Source of the DNA: Comamonadaceae bacterium
GTDB lineage: Bacteria; Pseudomonadota; Gammaproteobacteria; Burkholderiales; Burkholderiaceae_C
Assembly: GCA_947372495.1 (NCBI GenBank)
Contig: CANBTZ010000006.1
Coordinates: 1 to 32,936 of the forward strand
DNA length: 32,936 nucleotides
Direction of reading: 5' to 3'
The notes under the pieces were generated by a model. That model was not told the origin of the DNA. It made no database searches and worked only from the letters and a program-made list of their open reading frames with translations. Below, piece after piece: positions 1 through 8,947 of this stretch (the first letter of the stretch is position 1; each line of letters starts with the position of its first letter). A program made the position numbers and the translations under genes.

Positions 1-1
1 T

Positions 2-985
2 TCACTGCGCATCTCGCTGGTCAGGGTGCAAGCCTGCGCCTCGGCGCTCCTTGAGCAAATACGTGGGGCGGCGCTTGACCTCGTCGTAAATGCGGCCCAC
101 GTACTCGGCCATGATGCCCAAGGACAGCAGCTGGATGCCACTGAAGAACATCACGCTGACCACGATGGTGGCGTAGCCGGGCACCCGCACACCCCAGAAA
201 AAGTGCTCCACCACCACCCATGCGCCGTAACCCATGGCCGTGAGCGCCAGGATCAAACCCGTGAGGGTCAGCAAGCGCAACGGCACGGTGGAAAAAGCCA
301 GCATGCCCGTGAGCGCCAGCGAAAAGGCCCCACGCAGGCCAAAGCTGCTTTGGCCGTCTTGACGGGGCAAAGGTTCGTAATCGATCGCCACACTCGGAAA
401 GCCGACCCAGGCGTAAAGGCCCTTCATGAAGCGGTTGCGCTCGGGCAGCGCGTTGAGCGCCTGCACCACACGGCGGTCCATCAGGCGAAAGTCGCCCGCG
501 TGCGCCGGAATCTGAACCCGGTTGCCCCAGTTGATGAGGCGGTAAAACCAGCCCGTCAGCCAACCGTGCAGGGCCGATTGGTCGTCCCGGCTGCTGCGCA
601 CGGCATAGACCACGTCCAGGCCTTCGCGCCACTTTTGCAGCATCAGCGGCACCAAGTCGGCCGGGTGCTGGCCATCGGCGTCCATCAGCACCACCACATC
701 ACCTTGCGCAGCTTCAAGGCCAGCCGTCAAAGCCGCTTCCTTGCCAAAATTGCGCGACAGGTCGAGGAACACCACCTCGGGCCACTGCGCACACAAGTCG
801 CGTGCCACCTGCGCCGTGTTGTCGCGGCTGCCATCGTTGATGAGGATGAGTTCGACCCGATCGGCCAAGGTTTTGAGGACATTCAGCACGGCCGGCACCA
901 CTTGGGGCAGGTTACTGGCCTCGTTGTAAGCGGGCATGACGCACGAAAGCGTCAGGGTGTCTTTGGTGCGGGCCAAACGGGACAT
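2..985 (-). CDS. Family 2 glycosyltransferase, DPM1/GtrB/ArnC-like, membrane-anchored
   Basis: Product of 327 aa. Near the N-terminus it shows the GT-A signatures PAYNE (about residues 18-22), NDGSRDNT and DADGQ (the DXD-type metal and nucleotide-sugar site), then GDFRLMDR. The last third has two strongly hydrophobic stretches (about 225-250 and 265-295) followed by a basic tail. This is the usual architecture of enzymes that move a sugar from a nucleotide donor to a polyprenyl phosphate at the inner membrane. The same frame stays open far upstream, but the start at 985 is chosen because the homologous region begins there and a GGAGA motif lies about 7 nt upstream. The gene is divergent from argS. 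Donor sugar and acceptor cannot be told from sequence. Confidence 0.88.
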   Translation of the reverse strand: MSRLARTKDTLTLSCVMPAYNEASNLPQVVPAVLNVLKTLADRVELILINDGSRDNTAQVARDLCAQWPEVVFLDLSRNFGKEAALTAGLEAAQGDVVVLMDADGQHPADLVPLMLQKWREGLDVVYAVRSSRDDQSALHGWLTGWFYRLINWGNRVQIPAHAGDFRLMDRRVVQALNALPERNRFMKGLYAWVGFPSVAIDYEPLPRQDGQSSFGLRGAFSLALTGMLAFSTVPLRLLTLTGLILALTAMGYGAWVVVEHFFWGVRVPGYATIVVSVMFFSGIQLLSLGIMAEYVGRIYDEVKRRPTYLLKERRGAGLHPDQRDAQ

Positions 986-1090
986 GCCGCGATCTCCAAT
1001 CAGTGAGGGGGAACAGGACCATGCCCTGGGCGGGATGGTGCTGCTTTTCATTCGGCAAGCATAACCGCAGCCCGGGCCACAATCGCCTGA

Positions 1091-1120
1091 ACGGGGCGGT
1101 CTTCGCCCGCCCCGTAAAAT
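1091..1120 (+). promoter_or_regulatory. GC-rich hairpin and -10-like box just upstream of argS
   Basis: A perfect 9-bp inverted repeat (ACGGGGCGG at 1091-1099, CCGCCCCGT at 1107-1115, 7-nt loop) is followed at once by TAAAAT (1115-1120), only 6 nt before the argS ATG. There is no good -35 box at the right distance and no Shine-Dalgarno motif. It could be a promoter giving a near-leaderless argS transcript, or a hairpin that affects argS expression. There is no T-run, so a terminator is unlikely. Confidence 0.35.
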
Positions 1121-1126
1121 CGGGGC

Positions 1127-2824
1127 ATGCTTTCTGCCAAACAACATTTGCTCGCGGCCTTGGCCGCAGAACTCGACAAACTCCAACCCGGCGCAGGTGC
1201 GCGCGCGGCCTTTGAATCCCCCAAGGTGGCCGCCCATGGCGACCTGGCCTGCACGGCCGCCATGCAGCTGGCCAAAGCCCTGAAACAAAACCCCCGCCAG
1301 CTGGGAGAAGCCCTGCGCGAAGCGCTGCTGGCCACCCCCGCTTTCCAGCAATGGGTCGATGCGATTGAATTGGCGGGCCCAGGCTTCATCAACATCCGCC
1401 TCAAAGACGCGGCCAAGCAGGCCGTGGTGCACGAAGTGCTGCAAGCCGGTGCCGACTTTGGCAGCCAACCCGCCCAAGCCAACAAGGTGCTGGTCGAGTT
1501 CGTCTCGGCCAACCCCACCGGTCCGCTGCATGTGGGCCATGGCCGCCAAGCGGCTTTGGGTGACGCCATCTGCAATCTGCTGGCCACGCAAGGCCAGCAG
1601 GTCTACCGCGAGTTCTATTACAACGACGCGGGTGTGCAGATCGGCACCCTGGCCAAGAGCACACACATGCGGGCCATGGGCGTCAAGCCCGGTGACGCCA
1701 GCTGGCCCACCGACCCCGAGAACCCCGAAAGCAAGGCGTTCTACAACGGCGACTACATCCAAGACATCGCCAACGACTTTCTGGCCCAAAAAACCGTCAA
1801 ATCGGACGACCGCGAGTTCACCGCCAGTGGCGATGTGAACGACCTGGACGGCATGCGCCAGTTTGCTGTGGCTTATTTGCGCCACGAGCAAGACCTGGAC
1901 TTGAAGGCCTTTGACGTCAAATTCGACAACTACTACCTGGAGTCAAGCCTGTACACCAGCGGCAAGGTCGACGCCGCTGTGCAAAAGCTCAAGGACGCAG
2001 GCAAGACCTACGAGCAAGACGGCGCGCTGTGGCTCAAATCGACCGACTACGGCGACGACAAAGACCGCGTCATGCGCAAAGGCGACGGCACCTTCACCTA
2101 CTTTGTGCCCGATGTGGCGTACCACATCGCCAAGTGGGAACGCGGCTTCTCCCGTGTGGTCAACATCCAGGGCACCGACCACCACGGCACCATTGCCCGC
2201 GTGCGTGCGGGCCTGCAGGCGGCCAATGTCGGCATCCCCGAGGGCTACCCCGACTACGTGCTGCACACCATGGTGCGCGTCATGCGCGGCGGCGAAGAGG
2301 TCAAGATCTCCAAGCGCGCTGGCAGTTACGTCACGCTGCGCGACCTGATCGAGTGGACCAGCAAAGACGCGGTGCGTTTCTTTTTGCTCTCGCGCAAGCC
2401 CGACACCGAATACATCTTCGACATCGACCTGGCGCTGGCGCAAAACAACGACAACCCGGTTTACTACGTTCAGTACGCCCACGCACGCATCTGCTCGGTG
2501 CTGGCGGCCTGGGGTGGCGACAAGGCTTCTCTGAATGCAGCCAACTTGAGCGCGCTGCAAAGCCCGCAAGCCCAAGCCCTGATGCTGGCCCTGGCCAAAT
2601 ACCCCGAGATGCTGACGTCAGCCGCCAACGACTTCGCCCCGCACGACGTGACCTTTTATTTGCGCGACCTGGCCTCGCTGTACCACAGCTACTACGACGC
2701 CGAACGCATCTTGGTCGACGACGAGGCGGTCAAGCTGGCCCGTTTGGCGCTGGTCGCCGCCACCGCCCAGGTGCTGCACAATGGCCTGAAGGTGCTGGGC
2801 GTTTCCGCACCGATCAAAATGTGA
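1127..2824 (+). CDS. argS: Arginyl-tRNA synthetase
   Basis: Class I aminoacyl-tRNA synthetase that charges tRNA-Arg with arginine in the cytoplasm. The 565-aa length is normal for the family. Visible landmarks are the N-terminal Add-1 domain (about 1-110), the HIGH-type motif HVGH (135-138) inside the conserved context [14 protein letters not shown], a KMSKS-equivalent KISK (about 393-396), and the C-terminal DALR anticodon-binding region (about 430-565) ending in [12 protein letters not shown]. The start is supported by alignment with the usual MLxxKQHLL-type N-terminus, although no clear Shine-Dalgarno motif precedes it. It is followed after 2 nt by the SPOR gene and then dsbA, so the three genes probably form one transcription unit ending at the terminator at 4133-4158. 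Confidence 0.98.
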   Translation: MLSAKQHLLAALAAELDKLQPGAGARAAFESPKVAAHGDLACTAAMQLAKALKQNPRQLGEALREALLATPAFQQWVDAIELAGPGFINIRLKDAAKQAVVHEVLQAGADFGSQPAQANKVLVEFVSANPTGPLHVGHGRQAALGDAICNLLATQGQQVYREFYYNDAGVQIGTLAKSTHMRAMGVKPGDASWPTDPENPESKAFYNGDYIQDIANDFLAQKTVKSDDREFTASGDVNDLDGMRQFAVAYLRHEQDLDLKAFDVKFDNYYLESSLYTSGKVDAAVQKLKDAGKTYEQDGALWLKSTDYGDDKDRVMRKGDGTFTYFVPDVAYHIAKWERGFSRVVNIQGTDHHGTIARVRAGLQAANVGIPEGYPDYVLHTMVRVMRGGEEVKISKRAGSYVTLRDLIEWTSKDAVRFFLLSRKPDTEYIFDIDLALAQNNDNPVYYVQYAHARICSVLAAWGGDKASLNAANLSALQSPQAQALMLALAKYPEMLTSAANDFAPHDVTFYLRDLASLYHSYYDAERILVDDEAVKLARLALVAATAQVLHNGLKVLGVSAPIKM

Positions 2825-2826
2825 AC

Positions 2827-3447
2827 ATGCACATGAAAAATACACAACGTGGCGGCACACTGCTGGGCTTCATCATCGGTTTGGTGATTGGCTTGGGCGT
2901 GGCCTTGGGCGTGGCCATTTACGTGACCAAGGTGCCCACGCCCTTCTCGAACAAGAACCAGACCCGCTCGACAGACCAGGACGAAGCCGAGAGCCAGAAA
3001 AACAAAGAGTGGAACCCCAACGGCGTGCTGCAACCCAAGCCCCCGGCAACTTCGCCTGGCACGCCTACTGCACCCGACAGTGCATCCGACAAGGTGCCAA
3101 GTGAGCCCCTCAAAGGCGAAATCAAACCCGCCGTGACAGCCGACCCGTCGGCCGAAGCCAAAAACAAGCCCGGCCTGTCCACACCAGCCGCAGCCGCCAA
3201 TGGCCCCGACCCCTTCCAGTATTTTGTGCAGGCGGGTGCTTTCCGTTACGCCACCGATGCCGACACCCAAAAAGCCAAGCTCGCCATGCTGGGCTTGGAC
3301 GCCAAGGTCTCTGAGCGCGAGCAAGGCGGTCGCAGCGTGTTTCGGGTGCGCCTGGGCCCCTTTGAAGACAAAACCGCTGCCGAGCGCGTTCGCAGCAAGC
3401 TCGAAGCCAGCAGCATGGAAAACACCATCGTGCGCGTGCAGCGCTGA
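2827..3447 (+). CDS. SPOR-domain cell-division/peptidoglycan-binding membrane protein (FtsN-like)
   Basis: Product of 206 aa. A short cytoplasmic head is followed by one transmembrane segment rich in Gly, Val and Leu (about residues 10-32). Next comes a low-complexity Pro/Ala/Lys/Thr-rich periplasmic linker (about 40-120), then a C-terminal SPOR domain (about 127-206) with the typical YFVQAGAF opening and FRVRLGPF core. SPOR domains bind denuded glycan strands at the division septum. The gene starts 2 nt after the argS stop, has a second in-frame ATG two codons later (2833), and lacks a visible ribosome-binding site, which suggests translational coupling to argS. It is called FtsN-like by architecture only; the argS-SPOR-dsbA order is common in Burkholderiales. 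Confidence 0.9.
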   Translation: MHMKNTQRGGTLLGFIIGLVIGLGVALGVAIYVTKVPTPFSNKNQTRSTDQDEAESQKNKEWNPNGVLQPKPPATSPGTPTAPDSASDKVPSEPLKGEIKPAVTADPSAEAKNKPGLSTPAAAANGPDPFQYFVQAGAFRYATDADTQKAKLAMLGLDAKVSEREQGGRSVFRVRLGPFEDKTAAERVRSKLEASSMENTIVRVQR

Positions 3448-3471
3448 ACACGGTCCACTTTTGGAGATCTC

Positions 3472-4113
3472 ATGAAACGCCGATTTTTCTCTTCTGCCCT
3501 GCTGGCCACCACCGCTTGGCTCAGCGCCCTGCCCGCAAAAGCCCAATGGGCCTTCAAAGCGGGCAAGGACTACGCGGTGCTCGAACGCCCGGTGCCCACC
3601 GATGCAGGCCCCGGCAAAGTCGAGCTGCTGGAGTTCTTCTGGTACAGCTGCCCCCACTGCAACAAGTTCGAGCCCACCTTTGCCCAATGGGTCAAAGATG
3701 CGCCCAAAGACGTGACGGTTCGCCGCGTGCCCATCGCCTTCCGTGAAGACTTCGCGCCGCAGCAGCGCCTGTTTTACACGCTCGAAGCCATGGACCTTTT
3801 GGGCAGCCTGCACGGCAAGGTGTTCCATGCCGTGCACGAAGAGCGCCTGCCTCTGAACACCGAAGCCACCATCTTGGCTTGGGTTGAAAAACAAGGCGTG
3901 GACAAAGCCAAGTTCAGCGACATCTTCAAATCGTTCGCAGTGACCAGCAAGATCAAAAAAGCGGTTCAACTGCAAAACGATTTCCGCATCGAAGGCGTGC
4001 CTTCGCTGGGCATTGCTGGGCGTTTTTACACCGACGGCGGCCTGGCCGGCAGCATGGAGCGCGCCCTGAAAGTGGCCGAGTCCTTGATCGCGCAAGCGCG
4101 CACAGGCAAATAA
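3472..4113 (+). CDS. dsbA: Periplasmic thiol:disulfide interchange protein DsbA
   Basis: Product of 213 aa with a Sec signal peptide (basic MKRR, hydrophobic core, cleavage near AKA-Q at residue 24). The mature thioredoxin-fold protein has the DsbA-type redox motif CPHC (residues 60-63) in the context FFWYSCPHC, and a cis-proline loop VPS at about 176-178. It introduces disulfide bonds into exported proteins and is normally reoxidised by DsbB, which is not in this window. A GGAGA ribosome-binding site lies 6 nt before the ATG. It is the last gene of the argS unit and is followed by a strong terminator. Confidence 0.96.
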   Translation: MKRRFFSSALLATTAWLSALPAKAQWAFKAGKDYAVLERPVPTDAGPGKVELLEFFWYSCPHCNKFEPTFAQWVKDAPKDVTVRRVPIAFREDFAPQQRLFYTLEAMDLLGSLHGKVFHAVHEERLPLNTEATILAWVEKQGVDKAKFSDIFKSFAVTSKIKKAVQLQNDFRIEGVPSLGIAGRFYTDGGLAGSMERALKVAESLIAQARTGK

Positions 4114-4132
4114 GCCCGGCACGCGTCAAACC

Positions 4133-4158
4133 AGCCCACCACCCGGTGGGCTTTTTTT
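4133..4158 (+). terminator. Rho-independent terminator after dsbA
   Basis: Perfect 8-bp stem AGCCCACC / GGTGGGCT with a 4-nt loop, followed directly by a T-run of at least six. It lies 19 nt after the dsbA stop and separates the argS unit from lptA. Confidence 0.93.
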
Positions 4159-4202
4159 CGCCTGTACCAGGCGTGGCCTCGGGAAACACCGCCGCTTGCC
4201 CC

Positions 4203-4208
4203 TACAAT
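4203..4208 (+). promoter_or_regulatory. Candidate -10 box for lptA-lptB(-rpoN)
   Basis: TACAAT lies 28 nt before the lptA ATG, in the gap between the dsbA terminator and lptA. The -35 region is weak (TGGCCT a little too far upstream), so this is only a candidate sigma-70 promoter. Confidence 0.35.
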
Positions 4209-4236
4209 CGGCCAACACCAGCAAGATTCGTGCCCC

Positions 4237-4836
4237 ATGAAGTATTTCCAGCCATTGCTCTGCGCCTTGCTTTGGACTCTCCATTGGGCTCCCGTGTGGG
4301 CGGAAAAAGCCGATCGCGACAAGCCCATGCAGATCGAAGCCGACCGCATGCAGCACGACGAAGGCAAAAAACTCACCCAATTTTTCGGCAATGTGCAGGC
4401 AGTCAAAGGCACGATGGTGATGCGCGCTGCGCGCATGGACGTGCAGCAAGACGAACAAGGCAAGCAAAAGGCCTGGCTCTGGGCGGCCAGTGGCGAGCGG
4501 GTCTTTTTCAGGCAAAAGCGCGAAGGCCTGGACGAATACACCGAAGGCGAAGCTGAAACCGCCGAGTACGAGGGCGAGAGCGACGTGCTCACCTTGCTGA
4601 CCCGCGCCGAAATGCGCATGCTGCGCGGCACGCAATTGGCCGACCAGATCCTGGGGCACAAAATCGTTTTCAACAACACCACCGAAGTCATGTCGGTGGA
4701 TGGCCAGCGCAAAGACAAAAACACCGACACCCGCAACCAACGCGTGCGTGCGGTGTTGGTGCCCAAGCCAGCGGCCTCTGCCCCCATGCCGCCGCCACTG
4801 CGCAGCAGCCCGAGCCTCAAGGACAGCAAACCATGA
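4237..4836 (+). CDS. lptA: Lipopolysaccharide transport periplasmic protein LptA
   Basis: Product of 199 aa with a signal peptide (cleavage near residue 22, VWA-EK). The rest is an OstA/LptA beta-jellyroll domain, recognised by the opening [16 protein letters not shown], the [21 protein letters not shown] strand region and the [14 protein letters not shown] repeat-like strand; the C-terminal tail is Pro/Ser-rich. LptA forms the periplasmic bridge that carries LPS from LptBFGC to LptDE. Its stop codon overlaps the lptB start (ATGA), so the two are translationally coupled. lptC, often just upstream in related genomes, is not between dsbA and lptA here. Confidence 0.94.
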   Translation: MKYFQPLLCALLWTLHWAPVWAEKADRDKPMQIEADRMQHDEGKKLTQFFGNVQAVKGTMVMRAARMDVQQDEQGKQKAWLWAASGERVFFRQKREGLDEYTEGEAETAEYEGESDVLTLLTRAEMRMLRGTQLADQILGHKIVFNNTTEVMSVDGQRKDKNTDTRNQRVRAVLVPKPAASAPMPPPLRSSPSLKDSKP

Positions 4837-5591
4837 GCGCCTTGCGACAAGGCGAAGGGCTCGAAGCCCGGCACCTGAAAAAAGCCTACGGCAGCCGCAA
4901 GGTGGTGCACGACGTGTCGGTGCATGTGAGCAAGGGCGAAGTGGTCGGCCTGCTCGGCCCCAACGGTGCAGGCAAGACCACCTCGTTCTACATGATCGTG
5001 GGCCTGGTGCGGGCTGATGGCGGCCAGATCCTGATCGACGGCCAGGACGTGACCCAGTCGCCCATCCACAAGCGCTCGCGCATGGGCCTGTCTTACCTGC
5101 CGCAAGAAGCGTCGATCTTTCGCAAGCTGTCGGTGGCCGACAACGTGCGTGCCATTTTGGAGCTGCAGCTCGATGCGCAAGGCCTGCCCCTGGCGTCCGC
5201 CGTGGTCGAAGGCAAACTCACCGCCTTGCTGAACGACCTGCGGGTCGACCACCTGCGCGACTCCCCGGCCATTGCGCTGTCAGGGGGCGAGCGCCGCCGT
5301 GTGGAGATTGCACGCGCTCTGGCGACCGACCCGCGCTTCATCTTGCTTGACGAGCCTTTTGCCGGCATCGACCCGATCGCGGTGATCGAGATCCAGCGCA
5401 TCATCGCCTTCCTCAAGCAGGGCGGCATCGGCGTGCTCATCACCGACCACAACGTGCGCGAAACGCTGGGCATTTGCGACCACGCCTACATCATCAGCGA
5501 AGGGCGTGTGCTGGCTGAAGGCACGCCCGACGACATCGTCAACAACGCCGATGTGCGCCGGGTGTACCTGGGCGAACACTTCCGAATGTGA
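4833..5591 (+). CDS. lptB: LPS export ABC transporter ATP-binding protein LptB
   Basis: Product of 252 aa, a single ABC ATPase domain of the usual length. It shows Walker A GPNGAGKT (42-49), a Q-loop in [10 protein letters not shown], the signature LSGGERRR (about 149-156), Walker B FILLDEP (about 169-175) and the H-loop LITDHNV. The LptB-specific strings [19 protein letters not shown] and FAGIDPIAV support this assignment over other ABC ATPases. It powers LPS extraction from the inner membrane with LptF and LptG, which are encoded elsewhere. It overlaps lptA by 4 nt and is followed 45 nt later by rpoN, the standard proteobacterial order. Confidence 0.97.
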   Translation: MSALRQGEGLEARHLKKAYGSRKVVHDVSVHVSKGEVVGLLGPNGAGKTTSFYMIVGLVRADGGQILIDGQDVTQSPIHKRSRMGLSYLPQEASIFRKLSVADNVRAILELQLDAQGLPLASAVVEGKLTALLNDLRVDHLRDSPAIALSGGERRRVEIARALATDPRFILLDEPFAGIDPIAVIEIQRIIAFLKQGGIGVLITDHNVRETLGICDHAYIISEGRVLAEGTPDDIVNNADVRRVYLGEHFRM

Positions 5592-5636
5592 CGAACCAGT
5601 GAACCGCACAATGCATTCCGACATGAAAGCCACGAC

Positions 5637-7175
5637 ATGAAACCGAGTCTGTCGCTGCGCATGTCCCAGCACCTGGCGCTCACGCCCCAGCTGCAACAAT
5701 CGATCCGCCTGCTGCAACTGTCCACTCTGGAGTTGTCGCAAGAAGTCGATCAGATGCTCGACGAAAACCCCTTCCTGGAGCGCGCGAGCGAAGAGGCGCC
5801 GATGGAAGACTACGGTCTCTCGCAAGCCGATGCCAAAGTCAGCTTGGGCGACCGCGTCAGCGAAAGCGCCAGCGACAACCACAGTGACGACAACGCCGAA
5901 CCCCGCGAAGAAGCACTGACCGATGTGGCCGAAAGCTGGGAAGGCGACGGCAGCGTCGAGATGCAGCCCGACGACAGCGAATGGGGTGGCGACGCTGGCT
6001 CGCGCCAAAACAACAGCAACGAAGAAGTGGCCGATGCGGTGGAGCTGGCCCGCAGTGCGGGCTCTTTGACCGACCACCTGCACCGCCAAGCCTTGTCGCT
6101 GCGCCTGTCCGAGATCGACCGGGCCGCCCTGCGTTTTTTGATCGAATCGGTCAACGACGACGGCTACCTCGAAGACAGCCTGGCCGAGCTGGCCGCGACC
6201 TTGGCTCCGGCCGACGACCTGGAGCAGATCGACGAACTGGTGCACCGCTTCACGGTGGCTTTGAGCTTGCTGCAATCGCTCGAGCCCGTGGGAGTGGGCG
6301 CACGCAACCTCAACGAGTGTCTGCAACTGCAACTGCGCGCACAGCTGCGCGACCAACCCACCAACGCCCTGGCGCAAGCAGCCCTCAAGGTGTGCGGGCA
6401 GCCGCTGGAGTTGACCGCCAAACGCGACTTCAAAAAACTTGCCCTGCTTTGCGGCGAAGACGAAACGCAGATCAAAGCCGCGCTGCAACACATCGCCCGG
6501 CTGGAGCCCAAACCGGGCCGCCCCTTTGTGCAGGCCGAGCGCAACATCATCATCCCCGACGTGATCGTCACCTCGGTCGGACGCGGCCCCAACCCCAAGT
6601 TCCGGGTGCAGCTCAACCCCGATGTGATGCCCAAGCTGCGGGTGCACGACATCTATGCCAACGCGCTGCGCGGCGGCAAGGGCGACAACCACGCGGGTCT
6701 GCAGCAGCGCCTGCAAGAGGCCCGCTGGTTCATCAAAAACATCCAGCAGCGCTTTGACACCATCTTGCGCGTATCCACCGCCATCGTCGAGCGGCAAAAG
6801 AACTTCTTGACGCACGGCGAGCTGGCCATGCGCCCGCTGGTGCTGCGCGAGATCGCCGACGAGCTGGGCATGCACGAGTCCACCATCAGCCGCGTGACCA
6901 CGGCCAAGTACATGAACACGCCGCAAGGCACGTTTGAACTGAAGTATTTCTTTGGCTCGGGCCTGGGCACCGACAGCGGCAACGCCGCGTCGAGCACCGC
7001 CGTGCGGGCGCTGATCAAACAATTCGTGGCCGCTGAGAACGCGGTCAAGCCCCTGTCCGACAACCAGATCTCCGAAATGCTCAAAGAGCAAGGCATCGAC
7101 TGCGCACGCCGCACGGTGGCCAAATACCGCGAAGCCCTGCGCATTGCTCCGGCGAACCTGCGCAAAACCATTTGA
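5637..7175 (+). CDS. rpoN: RNA polymerase sigma-54 factor RpoN
   Basis: Product of 512 aa. Region I is at the N-terminus (SLRMSQHLALTPQLQQSIRLL), rich in Gln and Leu, and contacts the AAA+ activator. Region II is an acidic linker (about 50-130). Then follow the core-binding domain, an HTH region near LREIADELGMHESTISRV and the diagnostic C-terminal RpoN box ARRTVAKYRE (490-499), which reads the -24 element. This sigma factor works only with AAA+ enhancer-binding proteins; one such activator is encoded in this window at 20891-22438, together with a matching promoter at 20765-20783. The ribosome-binding site is weak. Confidence 0.97.
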   Translation: MKPSLSLRMSQHLALTPQLQQSIRLLQLSTLELSQEVDQMLDENPFLERASEEAPMEDYGLSQADAKVSLGDRVSESASDNHSDDNAEPREEALTDVAESWEGDGSVEMQPDDSEWGGDAGSRQNNSNEEVADAVELARSAGSLTDHLHRQALSLRLSEIDRAALRFLIESVNDDGYLEDSLAELAATLAPADDLEQIDELVHRFTVALSLLQSLEPVGVGARNLNECLQLQLRAQLRDQPTNALAQAALKVCGQPLELTAKRDFKKLALLCGEDETQIKAALQHIARLEPKPGRPFVQAERNIIIPDVIVTSVGRGPNPKFRVQLNPDVMPKLRVHDIYANALRGGKGDNHAGLQQRLQEARWFIKNIQQRFDTILRVSTAIVERQKNFLTHGELAMRPLVLREIADELGMHESTISRVTTAKYMNTPQGTFELKYFFGSGLGTDSGNAASSTAVRALIKQFVAAENAVKPLSDNQISEMLKEQGIDCARRTVAKYREALRIAPANLRKTI

Positions 7176-7188
7176 GAAAAATCCGCTT

Positions 7189-8475
7189 GTGAATTCACTG
7201 CAACTTTTCATGCCCTGCGCCGCTGGCGTCGAGGGCTTTCTGGCCGATGAGGTCCATGCGATCACGGGCCTGACCGGCCACGACCTGATGACCGGCCGTG
7301 GCGGCGTGATGGCCATCGCCTCCTGGCGCGATGCGCTGCGCATCAACCTGCACAGCCGCCTGACCCAGCGCGTGCTGGTGCAACTGTCGGTCACCGACTA
7401 CCGCAACGAAAACGACCTCTACCACGCGGCGAGCAACGTCGCCTGGGAAATTTGGTTCACCCCTAAGCAAACCTTCAAGATCGACATCACCGCGCAACAC
7501 AGCCCGCTGACCAGCCTGAACTTTGCCGCACTCAAGATCAAAGACGCGGTGGCCGACCGCTTTCGCAACAAGCGCGGCGAGCGCCCCAGCGTCGACACCA
7601 CCTGGCCCGACGTGCGCATCTACGCCCACCTCACGCCCGAAACGCTCACGCTCTACATCGACACCTCGGGCGAGCCGCTGTTCAAGCGCGGCTGGCGCAC
7701 CGACAAGGGCGACGCACCGCTGAAGGAAACGCTGGCCGCTGCCATGATCGCCGCCAGTGGCTGGGACGGCACGACACCGTTGTACGACCCCTGCTGCGGC
7801 AGCGGCACCATCCCGATCGAAGCGGCGCAGATCGCCTGCGGCATCGCGCCCGGCCTGCACCGCCGCTTTGGCTTTGAAAAACTGCTGCCCTTTCAGGACC
7901 ACGTCTGGCAAGGCCTGCTCGAAGAAGCGCGTGCCAACGAACACGCCCCCTCCGCGCCGATCTTTGGCAGCGATGTGGCCTTCCGCATGGTCGACTTTGC
8001 CGAGCGCAACGCCGAGCGCGCAGGCGTGTCGCACGCCATCGAGTTCCGTGGCGGCGACGCCCTGCAGCGCATGCCGCCCAGCGAGACCCCCGGCCTCATG
8101 CTGCTCAACCCGCCCTATGGCGAGCGCATTGCCGCCGCAGGTGTGGCCGGGCGTGGCCGTGACAGCTTTCAACCTGGGGCTTTGGCGGATGCGCGTTCAA
8201 GTGCCCGTGCGGCAGACCAAAGCCACCACCGCGAAACGGCCCAGACCGACGACGGTGGCGACTTCTTTGCCCAACTGGCCAGCCACTGGAAGAAGAACTA
8301 CAGCGGCTGGAGCGGCTGGATGCTCACGCCCGATCTGAAGCTGCCCGGCAAGATGCGCCTGAAAGAGTCGCGCCGCGTGCCCATGTGGAACGGCCCCATC
8401 GAATGCCGCCTGTTCCGCTTCGACATGATCAAAGGCAGCCTCAAGCGAGGCGCCAACGAGACCCCAGCCGCATGA
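7189..8475 (+). CDS. THUMP-domain 23S rRNA (guanine-N2)-methyltransferase, RlmL N-terminal-half type
   Basis: Product of 428 aa from a GTG start; GAGAAA lies about 9 nt upstream, and the start is 13 nt after the rpoN stop. Longer in-frame starts would run into rpoN. Domains are an N-terminal ferredoxin-like/THUMP region (about 1-155) and a Rossmann methyltransferase with the SAM-binding loop DPCCGSGT (200-207) and the catalytic motif NPPYGER (307-313) typical of N2-guanine methyltransferases. It resembles the RlmL half of the E. coli RlmKL fusion (m2G2445) without the RlmK half. A hydrophilic insert of about 44 residues (314-357) follows NPPYGER and is probably a disordered loop. The stop overlaps the next gene (ATGA). 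Confidence 0.85.
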   Translation: MNSLQLFMPCAAGVEGFLADEVHAITGLTGHDLMTGRGGVMAIASWRDALRINLHSRLTQRVLVQLSVTDYRNENDLYHAASNVAWEIWFTPKQTFKIDITAQHSPLTSLNFAALKIKDAVADRFRNKRGERPSVDTTWPDVRIYAHLTPETLTLYIDTSGEPLFKRGWRTDKGDAPLKETLAAAMIAASGWDGTTPLYDPCCGSGTIPIEAAQIACGIAPGLHRRFGFEKLLPFQDHVWQGLLEEARANEHAPSAPIFGSDVAFRMVDFAERNAERAGVSHAIEFRGGDALQRMPPSETPGLMLLNPPYGERIAAAGVAGRGRDSFQPGALADARSSARAADQSHHRETAQTDDGGDFFAQLASHWKKNYSGWSGWMLTPDLKLPGKMRLKESRRVPMWNGPIECRLFRFDMIKGSLKRGANETPAA

Positions 8476-8915
8476 GCCAGGGCGACGCGGTCCTGCGCGT
8501 GCTGGACACCAACATCGTGCTCGACCTCTGGGTGTTTGACGAACCCAAGGCCCTGCCCCTGAAAAGCAGCCTGGAGACGGGCACGACCCGGTGGATCGCC
8601 ACGGCGGCCATGCGCGAAGAGCTGGCCCGCGTGCTGGCCTACCCGCAAATCGCCAAACGGCTCACGGCCCGCGCCCTGCCTGCCGACGCGGTGCTCACGC
8701 ATTTTGATCACCACGCCCAACTGCACCCCGACGCGCCCAAGGCCGAGTACACCTGCAAAGACGCCGATGACCAGATGTTCATCGACCTGGCGGTGCAGCA
8801 CGGCGCGGCCCTGCACAGCAAGGACGCCGAAGTGCTGTGCATGAAGAAGCGCTTGCAGCGCTGCGGCGTGGCGCTTAACCCGGACGTTGAACGCCCACTC
8901 AGCAGGGTGGATTGA
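8472..8915 (+). CDS. PIN-domain protein, putative VapC-like ribonuclease (COG1569-like)
   Basis: Product of 147 aa. The PIN-fold acidic residues are visible: Asp12 in VLDTNIVLD, a Glu in AMREELARVL, the DADDQMFIDLA block, and a late Asp in LHSKDAEVL. Such proteins are Mg-dependent RNases and often toxins. No antitoxin gene is next to it: it overlaps the upstream methyltransferase by 4 nt (ATGA) and is followed by a separate BrnT/BrnA-type pair. The coupling to an rRNA methyltransferase suggests a housekeeping RNA-related role as an alternative to a toxin role. Function beyond the fold is inference. Confidence 0.75.
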   Translation: MSQGDAVLRVLDTNIVLDLWVFDEPKALPLKSSLETGTTRWIATAAMREELARVLAYPQIAKRLTARALPADAVLTHFDHHAQLHPDAPKAEYTCKDADDQMFIDLAVQHGAALHSKDAEVLCMKKRLQRCGVALNPDVERPLSRVD

Positions 8916-8947
8916 CGTAGGCTGATACGTGTGCATAAAATGCACAC
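8912..8947 (+). promoter_or_regulatory. Promoter with overlapping palindromic operator for the brnTA-like pair
   Basis: TTGACG (8912-8917, -35) and TAAAAT (8936-8941, -10) are separated by 18 bp. A perfect 19-bp palindrome, GTGTGCAT-AAA-ATGCACAC (8929-8947), covers the -10 box and ends at the base before the ATG at 8948. This is the expected arrangement for toxin-antitoxin autorepression. The predicted transcription start falls on or next to the ATG and there is no Shine-Dalgarno motif, so the mRNA may be leaderless. Confidence 0.72.

Noticed and set aside
986-1891. Minus-strand open frame continuing upstream of the glycosyltransferase, antisense to argS
   Set aside because: It has no glycosyltransferase homology, lies opposite the well-defined argS gene, and a proper ribosome-binding site supports the start at 985.
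2692-4122. Long minus-strand open frame opposite the SPOR and dsbA genes
   Set aside because: Both plus-strand genes have clear domains; the antisense frame has no motif and no ribosome-binding site.
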